Assembly: GCF_005869875.1 (NCBI RefSeq)
Contig: NZ_VAWG01000001.1
Coordinates: 496,001 to 560,000 of the forward strand
Origin: Paenibacillus pinistramenti
GTDB lineage: Bacteria > Bacillota > Bacilli > Paenibacillales > Paenibacillaceae
Reading direction: 5' to 3'
Length of the DNA stretch: 64,000 nucleotides
Shown here in pieces: positions 52,122-60,503 of this stretch. A model generated the notes under the pieces. The model made no database searches and was not told where the DNA came from. It saw nothing but the letters and a program-made list of their open reading frames with translations. The position numbers were made by a program, and so were the translations under genes. The stretch's first letter is position 1. The number at the start of each line of letters is the position of its first letter.

Positions 52122-53867
52122 TTGCGGACCCTGCATTTGAATACGTTTACAAAAATAGTCGGACTGGTGATGCTCCTGCTCATCCCGATTCTGGTGCTGT
52201 ACTGGTTCTCCAACCGGACCAGCGTTCAGGTGGTCTCTGAAGAAGCCGAGAAGTCCATGTACAAGGACCTGTCTTATTTCGCTGCGCAGACGGCCAATGT
52301 GGCCGGGCAGCTGTCCCAGAGCGGCCTGATCATCAGCGAGGACATCAACGTCCGCTCGCTCGAATTTCTGGAGATTGCTTCGCTGTACGAGCAGATGAAT
52401 GAGAAGCTGCGGATTGACGAGAAGCTCCGGCTCAGCATGGCGACCTCCAGCTGGGATACCACATTAAGCATTTATGCGCCGGGAACGGCTACCTTTGTCT
52501 CCTCCAACGCTTCCCTCTCCTACGACCCTGACCAGATCAAGCGCAATTTCTCCCGTGTATGGCGGTATACCGAGGATGTGCCGGCCTATTTCCGGGGACA
52601 GCCGCGGTTTATCCGCTACATGACAGACCCGTATGACGCTCCTTTGGACAAAGCCGCGCTGATTGTTGAAATGAGCTTCCCGGCCAACGATTTATCCAAG
52701 GCTTTGGACAAGTTCAAAAGCGGCGGCAAAGGCGATCCCTTCTTCATCACGCCTGAAGGCACAGTCATCTCCGCCCAGGATGCCGATCTTCCGCTGCAGT
52801 CGGAACTGATCAGCCAGCTTGATCTGGAGCAGCTGACGCGGAAGCCGTTCACCCGTTACACGCTGCTCGGCAGCGAATATGCCGCAAGCTGCGTCTGGAT
52901 GCCGGAGCTGAGTCTGTACCTGGTCGATTACATGCCCATTCAGGATGTTGTCCGCCCTATTACAGCCAACAGCTATCTGTTCTACAGCTGCATCTTCTTC
53001 CTGCTGATCGGCAGCACGATTGCCGCTTACGTCCTGTACAAGAACGTTCAGGTTCCGATCCGGGAGCTGATCCGAGGGGTGCGGCGGCTGCGCAAAGGCG
53101 AATACCCGACGCTCAAGGTATTTCATCCGGGGAACGAATTTCATTTCCTGCTCGTCAGCTTCAACGAAATGGCCAAACAGATCGAACAGCTGATCCAGAA
53201 CGTGTACCTGGAGGAAATCCGCTCCCGCGATGCGAATCTGAAACAGCTGCAGTCACAGATCAATCCTCATTTTCTGTATAACTGCTTCACGCTGATCCGG
53301 AGCCTGACGAGACTCGGGGAAAAAGAAACGGTGATGCAGCTGACGCTTCACCTCAGCAAATATTACCGCTACACGACCCGTTCGGAGCGGACTACGGCCA
53401 GGCTGGAGGAAGAGCTGGACCTGGTGCGCAGCTACCTGGCCATCCAGGCGATTAAAGTCCAGGACCTGAAGTACAGCATTGAGGTGCCGGAAGAATTCGG
53501 GCAGCTGGAGCTGCCCCGCCTCATTCTGCAGCCCCTGGTGGAGAATGCCGTCCTGCACGGCATCGAGCCGGCGGGAAGCGGAACGCTGCACATCCGGGCC
53601 GGCATAGAGGACGGCTGCTTCTTCGTCAGGGTTGAGGACGACGGCATCGGCTTGAGCGAAGAGAAGTGGAAGGCGCTGACTTACGAGATCACGATGCCCC
53701 CGGCCGAGGACAAAGGCTGCGCGCTCTGGAACACAAGGCAGCGGATGCTGCTTCAATTCGGACCTGAAGCGGGGCTGCGGATTGAACGGCGGGAGGAAGG
53801 CGGCGTGGAGGCGGTGCTGTACTGGCCGGCTGAAGCGTCCGCCGCCGGCGGACTGAAGATCTCCTAA
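52122..53867 (+). CDS. YesM-type sensor histidine kinase
   Basis: A kinase of about 581 residues. The start is a TTG (52122-52124), seven bases after GGAGGAGG; the open frame extends upstream to 51921 but without a ribosome site and across the divergent promoter region. Two membrane helices (about 10-28 and 285-305) flank the extracellular sensor. A HAMP-like segment follows, then the phospho-acceptor His in QSQINPHFLYNCFTL near 380 and a HATPase with LQPLVENAVLHG and RVEDDGIGL. It is followed by its cognate regulator 29 bp downstream. Confidence 0.93.
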   Translation: MRTLHLNTFTKIVGLVMLLLIPILVLYWFSNRTSVQVVSEEAEKSMYKDLSYFAAQTANVAGQLSQSGLIISEDINVRSLEFLEIASLYEQMNEKLRIDEKLRLSMATSSWDTTLSIYAPGTATFVSSNASLSYDPDQIKRNFSRVWRYTEDVPAYFRGQPRFIRYMTDPYDAPLDKAALIVEMSFPANDLSKALDKFKSGGKGDPFFITPEGTVISAQDADLPLQSELISQLDLEQLTRKPFTRYTLLGSEYAASCVWMPELSLYLVDYMPIQDVVRPITANSYLFYSCIFFLLIGSTIAAYVLYKNVQVPIRELIRGVRRLRKGEYPTLKVFHPGNEFHFLLVSFNEMAKQIEQLIQNVYLEEIRSRDANLKQLQSQINPHFLYNCFTLIRSLTRLGEKETVMQLTLHLSKYYRYTTRSERTTARLEEELDLVRSYLAIQAIKVQDLKYSIEVPEEFGQLELPRLILQPLVENAVLHGIEPAGSGTLHIRAGIEDGCFFVRVEDDGIGLSEEKWKALTYEITMPPAEDKGCALWNTRQRMLLQFGPEAGLRIERREEGGVEAVLYWPAEASAAGGLKIS

Positions 53868-53896
53868 ATTCGTAACCGTTCAGAGGGGGAATTCCT

Positions 53897-55573
53897 ATGT
53901 ACCAACTGCTTATTGTTGACGATCAAACCGTACTGGCTGATGACCTTGCCGACATGCTGCCCTGGCATACAGCCGGCATAGATGTTGTCCATAAGGCCTA
54001 TTCCGGGCCTGAGGCTCTGGAGCTGATGGTCGAGCATCCGATCGACGTTGTCGTGACGGATATCCGGATGCCCGGCATGTCGGGGCTGGAGCTGATCGAA
54101 GAGATCAGGAAGAACTGGAAGCATGTCAAATGTATTCTGCTGACAGGCTATGACGATTTTGAATATACGAAGCAGGCGCTCAAGCTGAAATCCAGCGATT
54201 ATCTGCTTAAACCCGCCGAGGACGAAGAACTGATGGAGGCGGTACGGAAGGCGCTGCAGGAGCGCAAGCGGGAATGGCAGGAAATATCCTCCATGCAGAA
54301 GGCGATGTACGCCCTGCGCGAACAGCTGCCGAAGCTCAGGGAGTACCTGCTGCTGGATCTGCTTAGCGGCAAGGAGCCCGCCAATTCAGCAGCGCTGGCC
54401 GGCAGGCTCGCTATGTACGAGCTGCCCCTCCGCCCCGGCGCAGAATGCCGCATGCTGCTGCTGCGGCTGGAGCCGCTTCCGAGCGGCTATAATGCCGGGG
54501 ACGAGGCGCTTCTCGAATACGCGCTCACCAACATGGCCGCCGAGCTGTTCGGCGACCGGATGCGGCTTTGGAGCTGCCGGGACGCAAACGGTTTTCTCGT
54601 TTGCGTCCTGACGCCAAAGCCGGGCACCGGCGCGGCCGCCGGCTCCGCAGCGGCGGCCGCGCTGGAGAATGAGCCGTCCGGCTCTGCCTTCGCGGAGCTG
54701 GACGGCTGGGTAGAGACGCAGGCTGTACAGCTCCAGCATGCGGCCAAAACGTACCTCCGCACGGGCATATCCGTGCTGGCAAGCAAGAGCGGCCAGTTCC
54801 CCGGTGACATCGCCTCGATGTACCAGTCCTCCCTGGCCGGCTTCCGCCACTTCATCGGCAGCGACAGCGAGCTGTTTATGTCGCTTGCCCGCGAGCCCGA
54901 GCGCGGCGAGCCGCGGCTGCTCGGCGAGCTGTACCGCGCGCCGAGCCTGGGCACGCTGCTGGAGCTCGGCCAGTGGGAGGCCGCGGAGCAGAAGGCCTCC
55001 GCTATTTTTCGGGAGCTTCAGGAGGAATGGTACGGATCGCAGGAGCACATTCTCGAAACCTACCTGGCCATCGCGTCTTCCATCGCGGCGCTGATCCACC
55101 GGACCAAGAAGTGGCTGGCCGACACGATGGGAGAGGATTTTTACGCAGTGGCCAGCAGACAGCCGATTCAATCGGCGGAAGAGCTGCAGCAGTGGACGCA
55201 GCGCGTTATGGATCACTTCCGGCGTTCGGTCAGCGGCGTAGAGAAGGATTCGCGTTCCGCCATCCTCCGCAAGGTCCAGGACTTCATTCACGAGCATTTA
55301 GACAGCGCTGCGCTGCAGACCATTTCGGAGCATGTGCACCTGAACCCCTCCTATCTTTCCAAAATCTACAAGCTGGAGACCGGCGAAGGAATCAGTGAAT
55401 ATATCCTCCGCATCCGGATGGAGAAGGCCGCCGTCCTGCTGGAGAAATCCCCGGACAAAATCTATGAAATTTCGGAAAGGCTCGGCTATCAGAAGCCCAG
55501 CTATTTCATCCAGCTGTTCCGCAGGCATTTTGGGCTGACTCCGCAGGAGTACCGGAATAAGCTCGGAGTTTGA
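53897..55573 (+). CDS. YesN-type response regulator with AraC output domain
   Basis: A 558-residue regulator. The receiver (1-120) has VDDQT near residue 8 and the phospho-acceptor Asp in VVVTDIRMPGMSG near 54. A long helical linker contains an Ala/Gly-rich, high-GC stretch near 240-260. The C-terminal AraC helix-turn-helix pair (about 450-555) includes IYEISERLGYQKPSYFIQLF. An AGAGGGGGAA ribosome site precedes the ATG. With the kinase upstream it forms a complete pair, divergent from the ABC importer that it probably activates. Confidence 0.94.
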   Translation: MYQLLIVDDQTVLADDLADMLPWHTAGIDVVHKAYSGPEALELMVEHPIDVVVTDIRMPGMSGLELIEEIRKNWKHVKCILLTGYDDFEYTKQALKLKSSDYLLKPAEDEELMEAVRKALQERKREWQEISSMQKAMYALREQLPKLREYLLLDLLSGKEPANSAALAGRLAMYELPLRPGAECRMLLLRLEPLPSGYNAGDEALLEYALTNMAAELFGDRMRLWSCRDANGFLVCVLTPKPGTGAAAGSAAAAALENEPSGSAFAELDGWVETQAVQLQHAAKTYLRTGISVLASKSGQFPGDIASMYQSSLAGFRHFIGSDSELFMSLAREPERGEPRLLGELYRAPSLGTLLELGQWEAAEQKASAIFRELQEEWYGSQEHILETYLAIASSIAALIHRTKKWLADTMGEDFYAVASRQPIQSAEELQQWTQRVMDHFRRSVSGVEKDSRSAILRKVQDFIHEHLDSAALQTISEHVHLNPSYLSKIYKLETGEGISEYILRIRMEKAAVLLEKSPDKIYEISERLGYQKPSYFIQLFRRHFGLTPQEYRNKLGV

Positions 55574-55599
55574 TGACGATTAACTAAGCAGCACAACAA

Positions 55600-55630
55600 G
55601 CCCTGCCGGGATTGTCCCGGCAGGGCCTTT
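55600..55630. terminator. Terminator hairpin between response regulator and feo genes
   Basis: GCCCTGCCGGGA pairs perfectly with TCCCGGCAGGGC over a 3-base loop. T-tracts are short on both sides. It lies between convergent genes. Confidence 0.75.
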
Positions 55631-55659
55631 GCGCTGTGATTCTCTTTATTTGTTCAATT

Positions 55660-55833
55660 TTATTTTTCCTGGGACAGCGGGAACGGACTTCCCTTTGACG
55701 AACAGGCTGTGGTACAGCTCTTGTTCATTTCGCAGGTGCTGCATTTGCCTTCTTTGCTCTTCTTCACGAACCGGAACAAAGTCCAGCCGGCATAGCCAAA
55801 AATAAGGACACCGATCAAAATGTTCAGCAGCAT
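55660..55833 (-). CDS. FeoB-associated Cys-rich membrane protein
   Basis: A protein of about 57 residues. One N-terminal membrane helix (MLLNILIGVLIFGYAGWTLF) is followed by a basic segment and a Cys-rich tail (CSTCEMNKSCTTAC). This matches the small FeoB-associated Cys-rich protein that often follows feoB and may deliver or sense iron. The ATG at 55831-55833 follows AAGGTGGAG; the frame opens 27 bp further upstream. It is located 36 bp after feoB. Confidence 0.88.
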   Translation of the reverse strand: MLLNILIGVLIFGYAGWTLFRFVKKSKEGKCSTCEMNKSCTTACSSKGSPFPLSQEK

Positions 55834-55869
55834 AACTCCACCTTCTTTCCGGTTATTCACAGGAATTTA

Positions 55870-57876
55870 TTAATGCAGCCCCATCCATTTACCGCCCTGG
55901 TAGATCACCAGTGCAAGAATGTAGGCAATAACCAGGGCATAGCCGACCGAGAACCAGGTCCATTTCGTGGAGGAGGTCTCCTTCTTGATTACCGCTACCG
56001 TTGCCAGACAAGGGACATACAGCAGCAGGAAGACCATAAAGCTATATGCGGCAAGCGGCGAATAATAACCTGCAATCAGCCCTTGAAGCGAATCTGTATT
56101 CGGGGCTGCATAGATGATATTCATCGTTGAAACGACAACTTCCTTAGCGAGAAAACCCGTAAGCAGAGAAGCTGCGGCCTGCCAGTTCCCAAAGCCTAAT
56201 GGAGCCAGCAGCGGGGCAATCGCGCCGCCGATCAAGGCCAGGAAGCTGTGGTCCATATCAACCGCCAGCCCTCCCGGTCCCGCGTAGCTCAGGAACCAGA
56301 TGGCGACCGAGCCGCCGAAGATGAACGTTCCGGCTTTGCGGACAAAGCCCTTCCCTTTCTCCCACGTGCTTCTGAACAGGGTTCTCCACTGCGGAAACCG
56401 GTATGGCGGCAGCTCAATGACAAACACGGAACCGGATTGCTTTAGCAGCGTTGAGGAGAACAGCTTGGCCAGAATCAAAGCGACAACGATGCCCAGGACA
56501 TAAAGAGATAATACAATCAAAGCCTGATTATGCTCGAAGAAGGCCCCTACAAACAGGCTGTACACCGTAAGGCGTGCAGAGCACGACATCAGCGGAGTAA
56601 GCAGAATGGTCAGCAGCCTTTCCTTCGGCTGTTCAATCGTACGCGCGGCCATGACTCCGGGCACGTTGCATCCAAATCCTATGATCATAGGGATAAAGGC
56701 TTTTCCATTCAAGCCGATCTTCTCCATGAACCGGTCCATAACCATGGCCACCCGGGCCATATAACCGGAGTCCTCTATAAATGAAATGAGGAAGAACAGC
56801 ATGAAGATCTGGGGCACAAAGACAAGCACACCGCCGACCCCGCCGATGATTCCGTCCAGGACCACCGCCCGGATAAAGTCAGTCGCACCGATCGCATCCA
56901 GCCCCTTGATGACCGCATCCCGGAGAGGCCCGGACATAAAGCGGTCCAGCAGATCCGAAAGGGGCGAACCCGCCCAATCAAAGGTAAGCTTAAAGATCAG
57001 GTACATAAACAGCAGGAAAATGGGTATGCCCAAATACTTGTTAGTGACATACTGATCCACCCGTTCGGAAAAAGGATAGTCCACCGTCCTCGTCCGGGTA
57101 ACGCATTCTTTCAGAATCCGCTCGATATAATCCATCCGGACTTTGCGGATATAAGCATGCAGGAACTGGCAGTGCCGGGCTTTGATCTCCTGTTCCGTCC
57201 TGCTGTACAGAAGCTCCAGCTCTTCTGCAGGTAGATGCTTCTCCAGCAGCTCCCGCACCAGGGCGTTCCCTTCAAAGAATTGAAGCGCAAGCCACCGCTT
57301 GGAGGCAAATTCAAGCGCATCCAGCCTTTCGATTAAGGCTTGCACCGCCGGCTCAAGCACCTCCCCGTAATCGATAACAAGCGGAGTCCCCTTGCGGCTG
57401 CCGGCTTCCCGGAACTGATCCGCCAGCAGGCCGCAGTTGAAGCCCGTGCGGGCCACAATCGGTACCACCGGCGAGTTCAGCAGCAGGGCAGACAGCTTCG
57501 CTTCATCAATCACAAAGCCCCTTGCTTTGGCGACGTCAATCATATTCAAGCCGATCAGCAGCGGGTGCCCGTATTCCAGAAGCTGCAGCGTCAAATAGAG
57601 ATTCCGTTCAATTTGTGAGGCATCAATGATGTTCAGGATGAGCGCAAAATCCTCGGACAGCAAAAACTGCGTAGCCACGCCTTCATCCCGGGAAAGGGGG
57701 CTCAGGGAATAAATGCCGGGAAGGTCGATTAAATGCCCGGCTTTATTTTTAAGTACCCCGACCTTCTTCTCGACGGTTACCCCTGTCCAGTTCCCGACAT
57801 ATTCATAAGAGCCGGTCAGGATATTAAATAAAGAGGTTTTGCCTGTGTTCGGATTACCGGCTAAAGCAATGTTCAT
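55870..57876 (-). CDS. feoB: Ferrous iron transporter FeoB
   Basis: A 668-residue Fe(II) transporter. The N-terminal cytoplasmic G domain has GNPNTGKTS (G1, residues 7-15), DLPGIYSLSPLSRDEG (G3 and switch II, near 52-67) and LNMIDVA (G4, near 113); a helical GDI region follows to about 260. The membrane part has the two Gate domains with about 8-10 helices and the conserved IPMIIGFGCNVPG near 395. Its ATG overlaps the feoA stop by four bases (ATGA). Complete length and motifs. Confidence 0.96.
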   Translation of the reverse strand: MNIALAGNPNTGKTSLFNILTGSYEYVGNWTGVTVEKKVGVLKNKAGHLIDLPGIYSLSPLSRDEGVATQFLLSEDFALILNIIDASQIERNLYLTLQLLEYGHPLLIGLNMIDVAKARGFVIDEAKLSALLLNSPVVPIVARTGFNCGLLADQFREAGSRKGTPLVIDYGEVLEPAVQALIERLDALEFASKRWLALQFFEGNALVRELLEKHLPAEELELLYSRTEQEIKARHCQFLHAYIRKVRMDYIERILKECVTRTRTVDYPFSERVDQYVTNKYLGIPIFLLFMYLIFKLTFDWAGSPLSDLLDRFMSGPLRDAVIKGLDAIGATDFIRAVVLDGIIGGVGGVLVFVPQIFMLFFLISFIEDSGYMARVAMVMDRFMEKIGLNGKAFIPMIIGFGCNVPGVMAARTIEQPKERLLTILLTPLMSCSARLTVYSLFVGAFFEHNQALIVLSLYVLGIVVALILAKLFSSTLLKQSGSVFVIELPPYRFPQWRTLFRSTWEKGKGFVRKAGTFIFGGSVAIWFLSYAGPGGLAVDMDHSFLALIGGAIAPLLAPLGFGNWQAAASLLTGFLAKEVVVSTMNIIYAAPNTDSLQGLIAGYYSPLAAYSFMVFLLLYVPCLATVAVIKKETSSTKWTWFSVGYALVIAYILALVIYQGGKWMGLH

Positions 57877-58100
57877 GAAGGGGCAACCTCAATTCGTCTG
57901 GCATCGCAGCGCCGGAGGCCGATCCATTGTCCGCCTGCCTCCACGGCAACCGGTCCGCCGAATGGAAGAATCCGCTTCATCCTCACGCTTACTCCGTCCG
58001 CAACGCCCAAATCCATTAACCGGCGGCGTACCATCTCATTTAAGCTCTCCATATTGGTAATTCTGGCCTTACAGCCAGGCTTTATATCCGCCAGCACCAT
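57873..58100 (-). CDS. feoA: FeoA-domain protein
   Basis: A protein of about 75 residues with an SH3-like FeoA domain, including the LNEMVRRRLMDLGVADG and GGQWIGLRRCDARRIEV segments. It supports FeoB in Fe(II) uptake. The ATG at 58098-58100 follows GGAGTGGAG by nine bases; a TTG 27 bases upstream is less likely. A Fur box lies about 30 bp upstream of the start. Confidence 0.93.
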   Translation of the reverse strand: MVLADIKPGCKARITNMESLNEMVRRRLMDLGVADGVSVRMKRILPFGGPVAVEAGGQWIGLRRCDARRIEVAPS

Positions 58101-58128
58101 CTCAGTCAACTCCACTCCAGATAACAAA

Positions 58129-58143
58129 TGATAATAGTTATCA
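58129..58143. promoter_or_regulatory. Fur box upstream of feoAB
   Basis: TGATAATAGTTATCA matches the 7-1-7 Fur consensus TGATAATNATTATCA with a single mismatch and lies directly upstream of feoA. Iron-dependent repression of the feo operon is the standard inference. Confidence 0.85.
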
Positions 58144-58383
58144 ATTATGTATGTTCATTATAGGGGATTGCTTAGAGCCCGTAAATAGACCTGGTGAAAT
58201 AGCCGTAGAGCCGGATACGGTGATCTCCATTAATAGCATCACTTACTAGAAGTCAATATAATAAAATTGCCATACCTGTCTGCAGAAATTTCATATATAT
58301 TTGTATTTTTCAATTCGGTATATTGGTTTATATAAATTTATTAATTTTTATTAAACTTTTCCCGGAAAGAGGTTGTTCGAGAA

Positions 58384-59562
58384 ATGCTGAAGCTAGACAC
58401 TGCTTCCAAATTAAAAGAGATATTGAACACAAGTATAAGCAGCCATGAAATTGCGGGCGCAAGTATTATGGTCATTAAGAACGGCAGCGAAGTTTTTTAT
58501 CACAACGATGGTTTCGCTGACCTGGAAACAGGACGCCCAATAACCAGGGATTCCATTTTCCGTTTATATTCAATGACAAAGCCTGTTACCGCTACTTCTA
58601 TTATGATACTGCTGGAACGAGGAGAAATTGACTTATTTGATTCAGTCAGCAAGTTTATCCCCTCTTATAGAAACCAATTAGTTGTCAAAGAAGGGCAGTT
58701 AGTTCAAGCAAGCCGGGAGGTCACTATACTCGACCTGTTAAATATGACTTCCGGCTTACTATATGATGGACCGGATTTGGCAGGCCAACAATCCTATGCA
58801 CTATTTCAGGAATTGGACAGCCGGCTGTTCAGCGACAATCCTATGACCACCATGGAGTTTGCCAGCCGGTTAGGACAAGGCCCATTATCGTTTGATCCAG
58901 GATCAAGCTGGCAATATGGTACATCTGCAGATGTACTCGGCGCAATTGTTGAAGCAGTTAGTGGAATGCGATACGGGGAATTCCTGAAGAAGGAATTATT
59001 TGATCCTTTGGAAATGCATGATACAGGTTTCTGGCTGCCGGAAGAAAAGAGAGAACGCTTAGCGAAAACCTATCAGGATGATGGCACAGGCGGATTGAAG
59101 CTGTACTCAGGCAATCATCTTGGCATTAATCATCAAATGGACCGGATCCCGGCATTTGAATCAGGAGGCGCAGGTTTAGCCTCAACTATAGATGATGCAG
59201 CCAAATTTACAACGATGTTAATGAACCAAGGTTCCTTTAACGGTGTTCAACTCTTAAAACCCAGAACTGTACAATTTTTAACATCAGCGTCATTAACGGT
59301 TAATCAGCAACAAGAGTTCTCGAATTGGTATTCCTTGCGCGGCCACAGCTACGGGAACCAGATGCGTATCATGACTGATCCTGCGCAGGCCGGGTTCATC
59401 GGCAGCACCGGCGAATATGGCTGGGATGGCTGGTTAGGCGCTTATTTTACTAACAGTCCCCAAGATAAGTTAACGATACTGTTTATGGTACAGAAGAGAG
59501 ATGCCGGTACCCTCTCGGTCACACGTAAGTTACGCAATATCGTCTTTAGCAGCGCGTTTTGA
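58384..59562 (+). CDS. Serine hydrolase / class C beta-lactamase-like esterase
   Basis: A 392-residue penicillin-binding-protein-like serine hydrolase. The SxxK motif is SMTK (in YSMTKPVTAT near residue 65) and the second motif is probably WQYGTSADV near 179, with Tyr-x-Ser in place of Tyr-x-Asn. There is no signal peptide, so esterase or peptidase activity on small substrates is more likely than antibiotic resistance. The gene is distinctly AT-rich, as is the TetR gene after it, unlike the flanking feo and GH127 genes. Possibly acquired by transfer. Confidence 0.85.
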   Translation: MLKLDTASKLKEILNTSISSHEIAGASIMVIKNGSEVFYHNDGFADLETGRPITRDSIFRLYSMTKPVTATSIMILLERGEIDLFDSVSKFIPSYRNQLVVKEGQLVQASREVTILDLLNMTSGLLYDGPDLAGQQSYALFQELDSRLFSDNPMTTMEFASRLGQGPLSFDPGSSWQYGTSADVLGAIVEAVSGMRYGEFLKKELFDPLEMHDTGFWLPEEKRERLAKTYQDDGTGGLKLYSGNHLGINHQMDRIPAFESGGAGLASTIDDAAKFTTMLMNQGSFNGVQLLKPRTVQFLTSASLTVNQQQEFSNWYSLRGHSYGNQMRIMTDPAQAGFIGSTGEYGWDGWLGAYFTNSPQDKLTILFMVQKRDAGTLSVTRKLRNIVFSSAF

Positions 59563-59684
59563 AAAAGTACAGGCATTTGCATCCTTAAAGAAGTAAATGT
59601 AAAAGGCCGTAGAATCATGTGATTCTTCTCCATTGGAACAACAAGAGTGCGTTTCAAAATCTATCACTATTCTTGAGGTGTAAT

Positions 59685-60341
59685 ATGACAGAACGTGCAG
59701 TATTTCATGATTTTGTTGAAATGATTAATACTATGGAAATGCCAAATGGAAAAAGAAAAATCATGATTGCAGCGCTCGAGCTGTTCTCCGAGCAAGGATT
59801 TGATGGTACAAGCACCGCACAAATAGCTGAGCGATCTGGGATGAGTGAAGCGACACTCTTCAAATATTATAATGCCAAAAAAGCATTATTACTGGCTATT
59901 ATCTCCCCTATTATAAGCAGCTTAATCCCGACATGGGGTGGAGAATTTCAACGCAAACTGAAGCAGTGCGATAACGATTTACGTTCACTTATCCATTTTA
60001 TTGTAGAAGATCGCTGGGCTTTTTTATCAGCTAATGCTCCGGCTATTACCGTTCTTCTTAATGAACTTATGACAAGCAAGGAAGTTCTATCACTCTTTAA
60101 GTCAACAGTCGATCAGCATTTAAGCGTTAACGGATCAGATATCTTGAAAGTTTTTCAAAATACAAATGAACTAGATGTTGAACAAGACTTTAAGTCTATA
60201 TGTCGACTGTTTATCGGACAATTATTAATTTTCTTTCTAGAAAAGGTAAGATTCAACATAAGAGCAGATGTGACTCAAGAGAGTGAAGACTTAGAAATTA
60301 TAAAAAATCACATTTACAAAGCGTTGCGCAAAAATGATTAA
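59685..60341 (+). CDS. TetR/AcrR-family transcriptional regulator
   Basis: A regulator of about 218 residues. The N-terminal TetR helix-turn-helix (about 20-68) includes KIMIAALELFSEQGFDGTST and SGMSEATLFKYY, and an alpha-helical ligand-binding domain follows. The ATG at 59685 follows TTGAGGTG by four bases; the frame opens 66 bp upstream without a site. It is AT-rich like the hydrolase gene 122 bp upstream, which it may regulate. Ligand unknown. Confidence 0.9.
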   Translation: MTERAVFHDFVEMINTMEMPNGKRKIMIAALELFSEQGFDGTSTAQIAERSGMSEATLFKYYNAKKALLLAIISPIISSLIPTWGGEFQRKLKQCDNDLRSLIHFIVEDRWAFLSANAPAITVLLNELMTSKEVLSLFKSTVDQHLSVNGSDILKVFQNTNELDVEQDFKSICRLFIGQLLIFFLEKVRFNIRADVTQESEDLEIIKNHIYKALRKND

Positions 60342-60436
60342 ACCTCCAAGTTTCTGACGACACGAAATACGAGGCGACCAATAAAGTGAAGGACTTCCGC
60401 CGCTTGGCGGCTTCGATTATCGTATGGCTTGCTTAG
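60338..60436 (+). pseudogene. Possible 3' remnant of a lost coding sequence
   Basis: An open frame with no start codon ends at TAG (60434-60436). It encodes YEATNKVKDFRRLAASIIVW-like sequence with GC-rich third positions, in contrast to the AT-rich gene before it. Composition suggests a leftover gene end at the border of the AT-rich patch. I recognise no family. Confidence 0.25.
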
Positions 60437-60456
60437 GTTTGCATACACATTCTAGT

Positions 60457-60487
60457 AAAAATGGACTGGCATATGCCCAGTCCATTC
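60457..60487 (-). terminator. Terminator after GH127
   Basis: AATGGACTGG pairs with CCAGTCCATT across CATATGC and is followed on the minus strand by TTTTAC. It lies about 17 bp past the GH127 stop. Confidence 0.8.
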
Positions 60488-60503
60488 CTGTTTATATGAA
60501 TGC

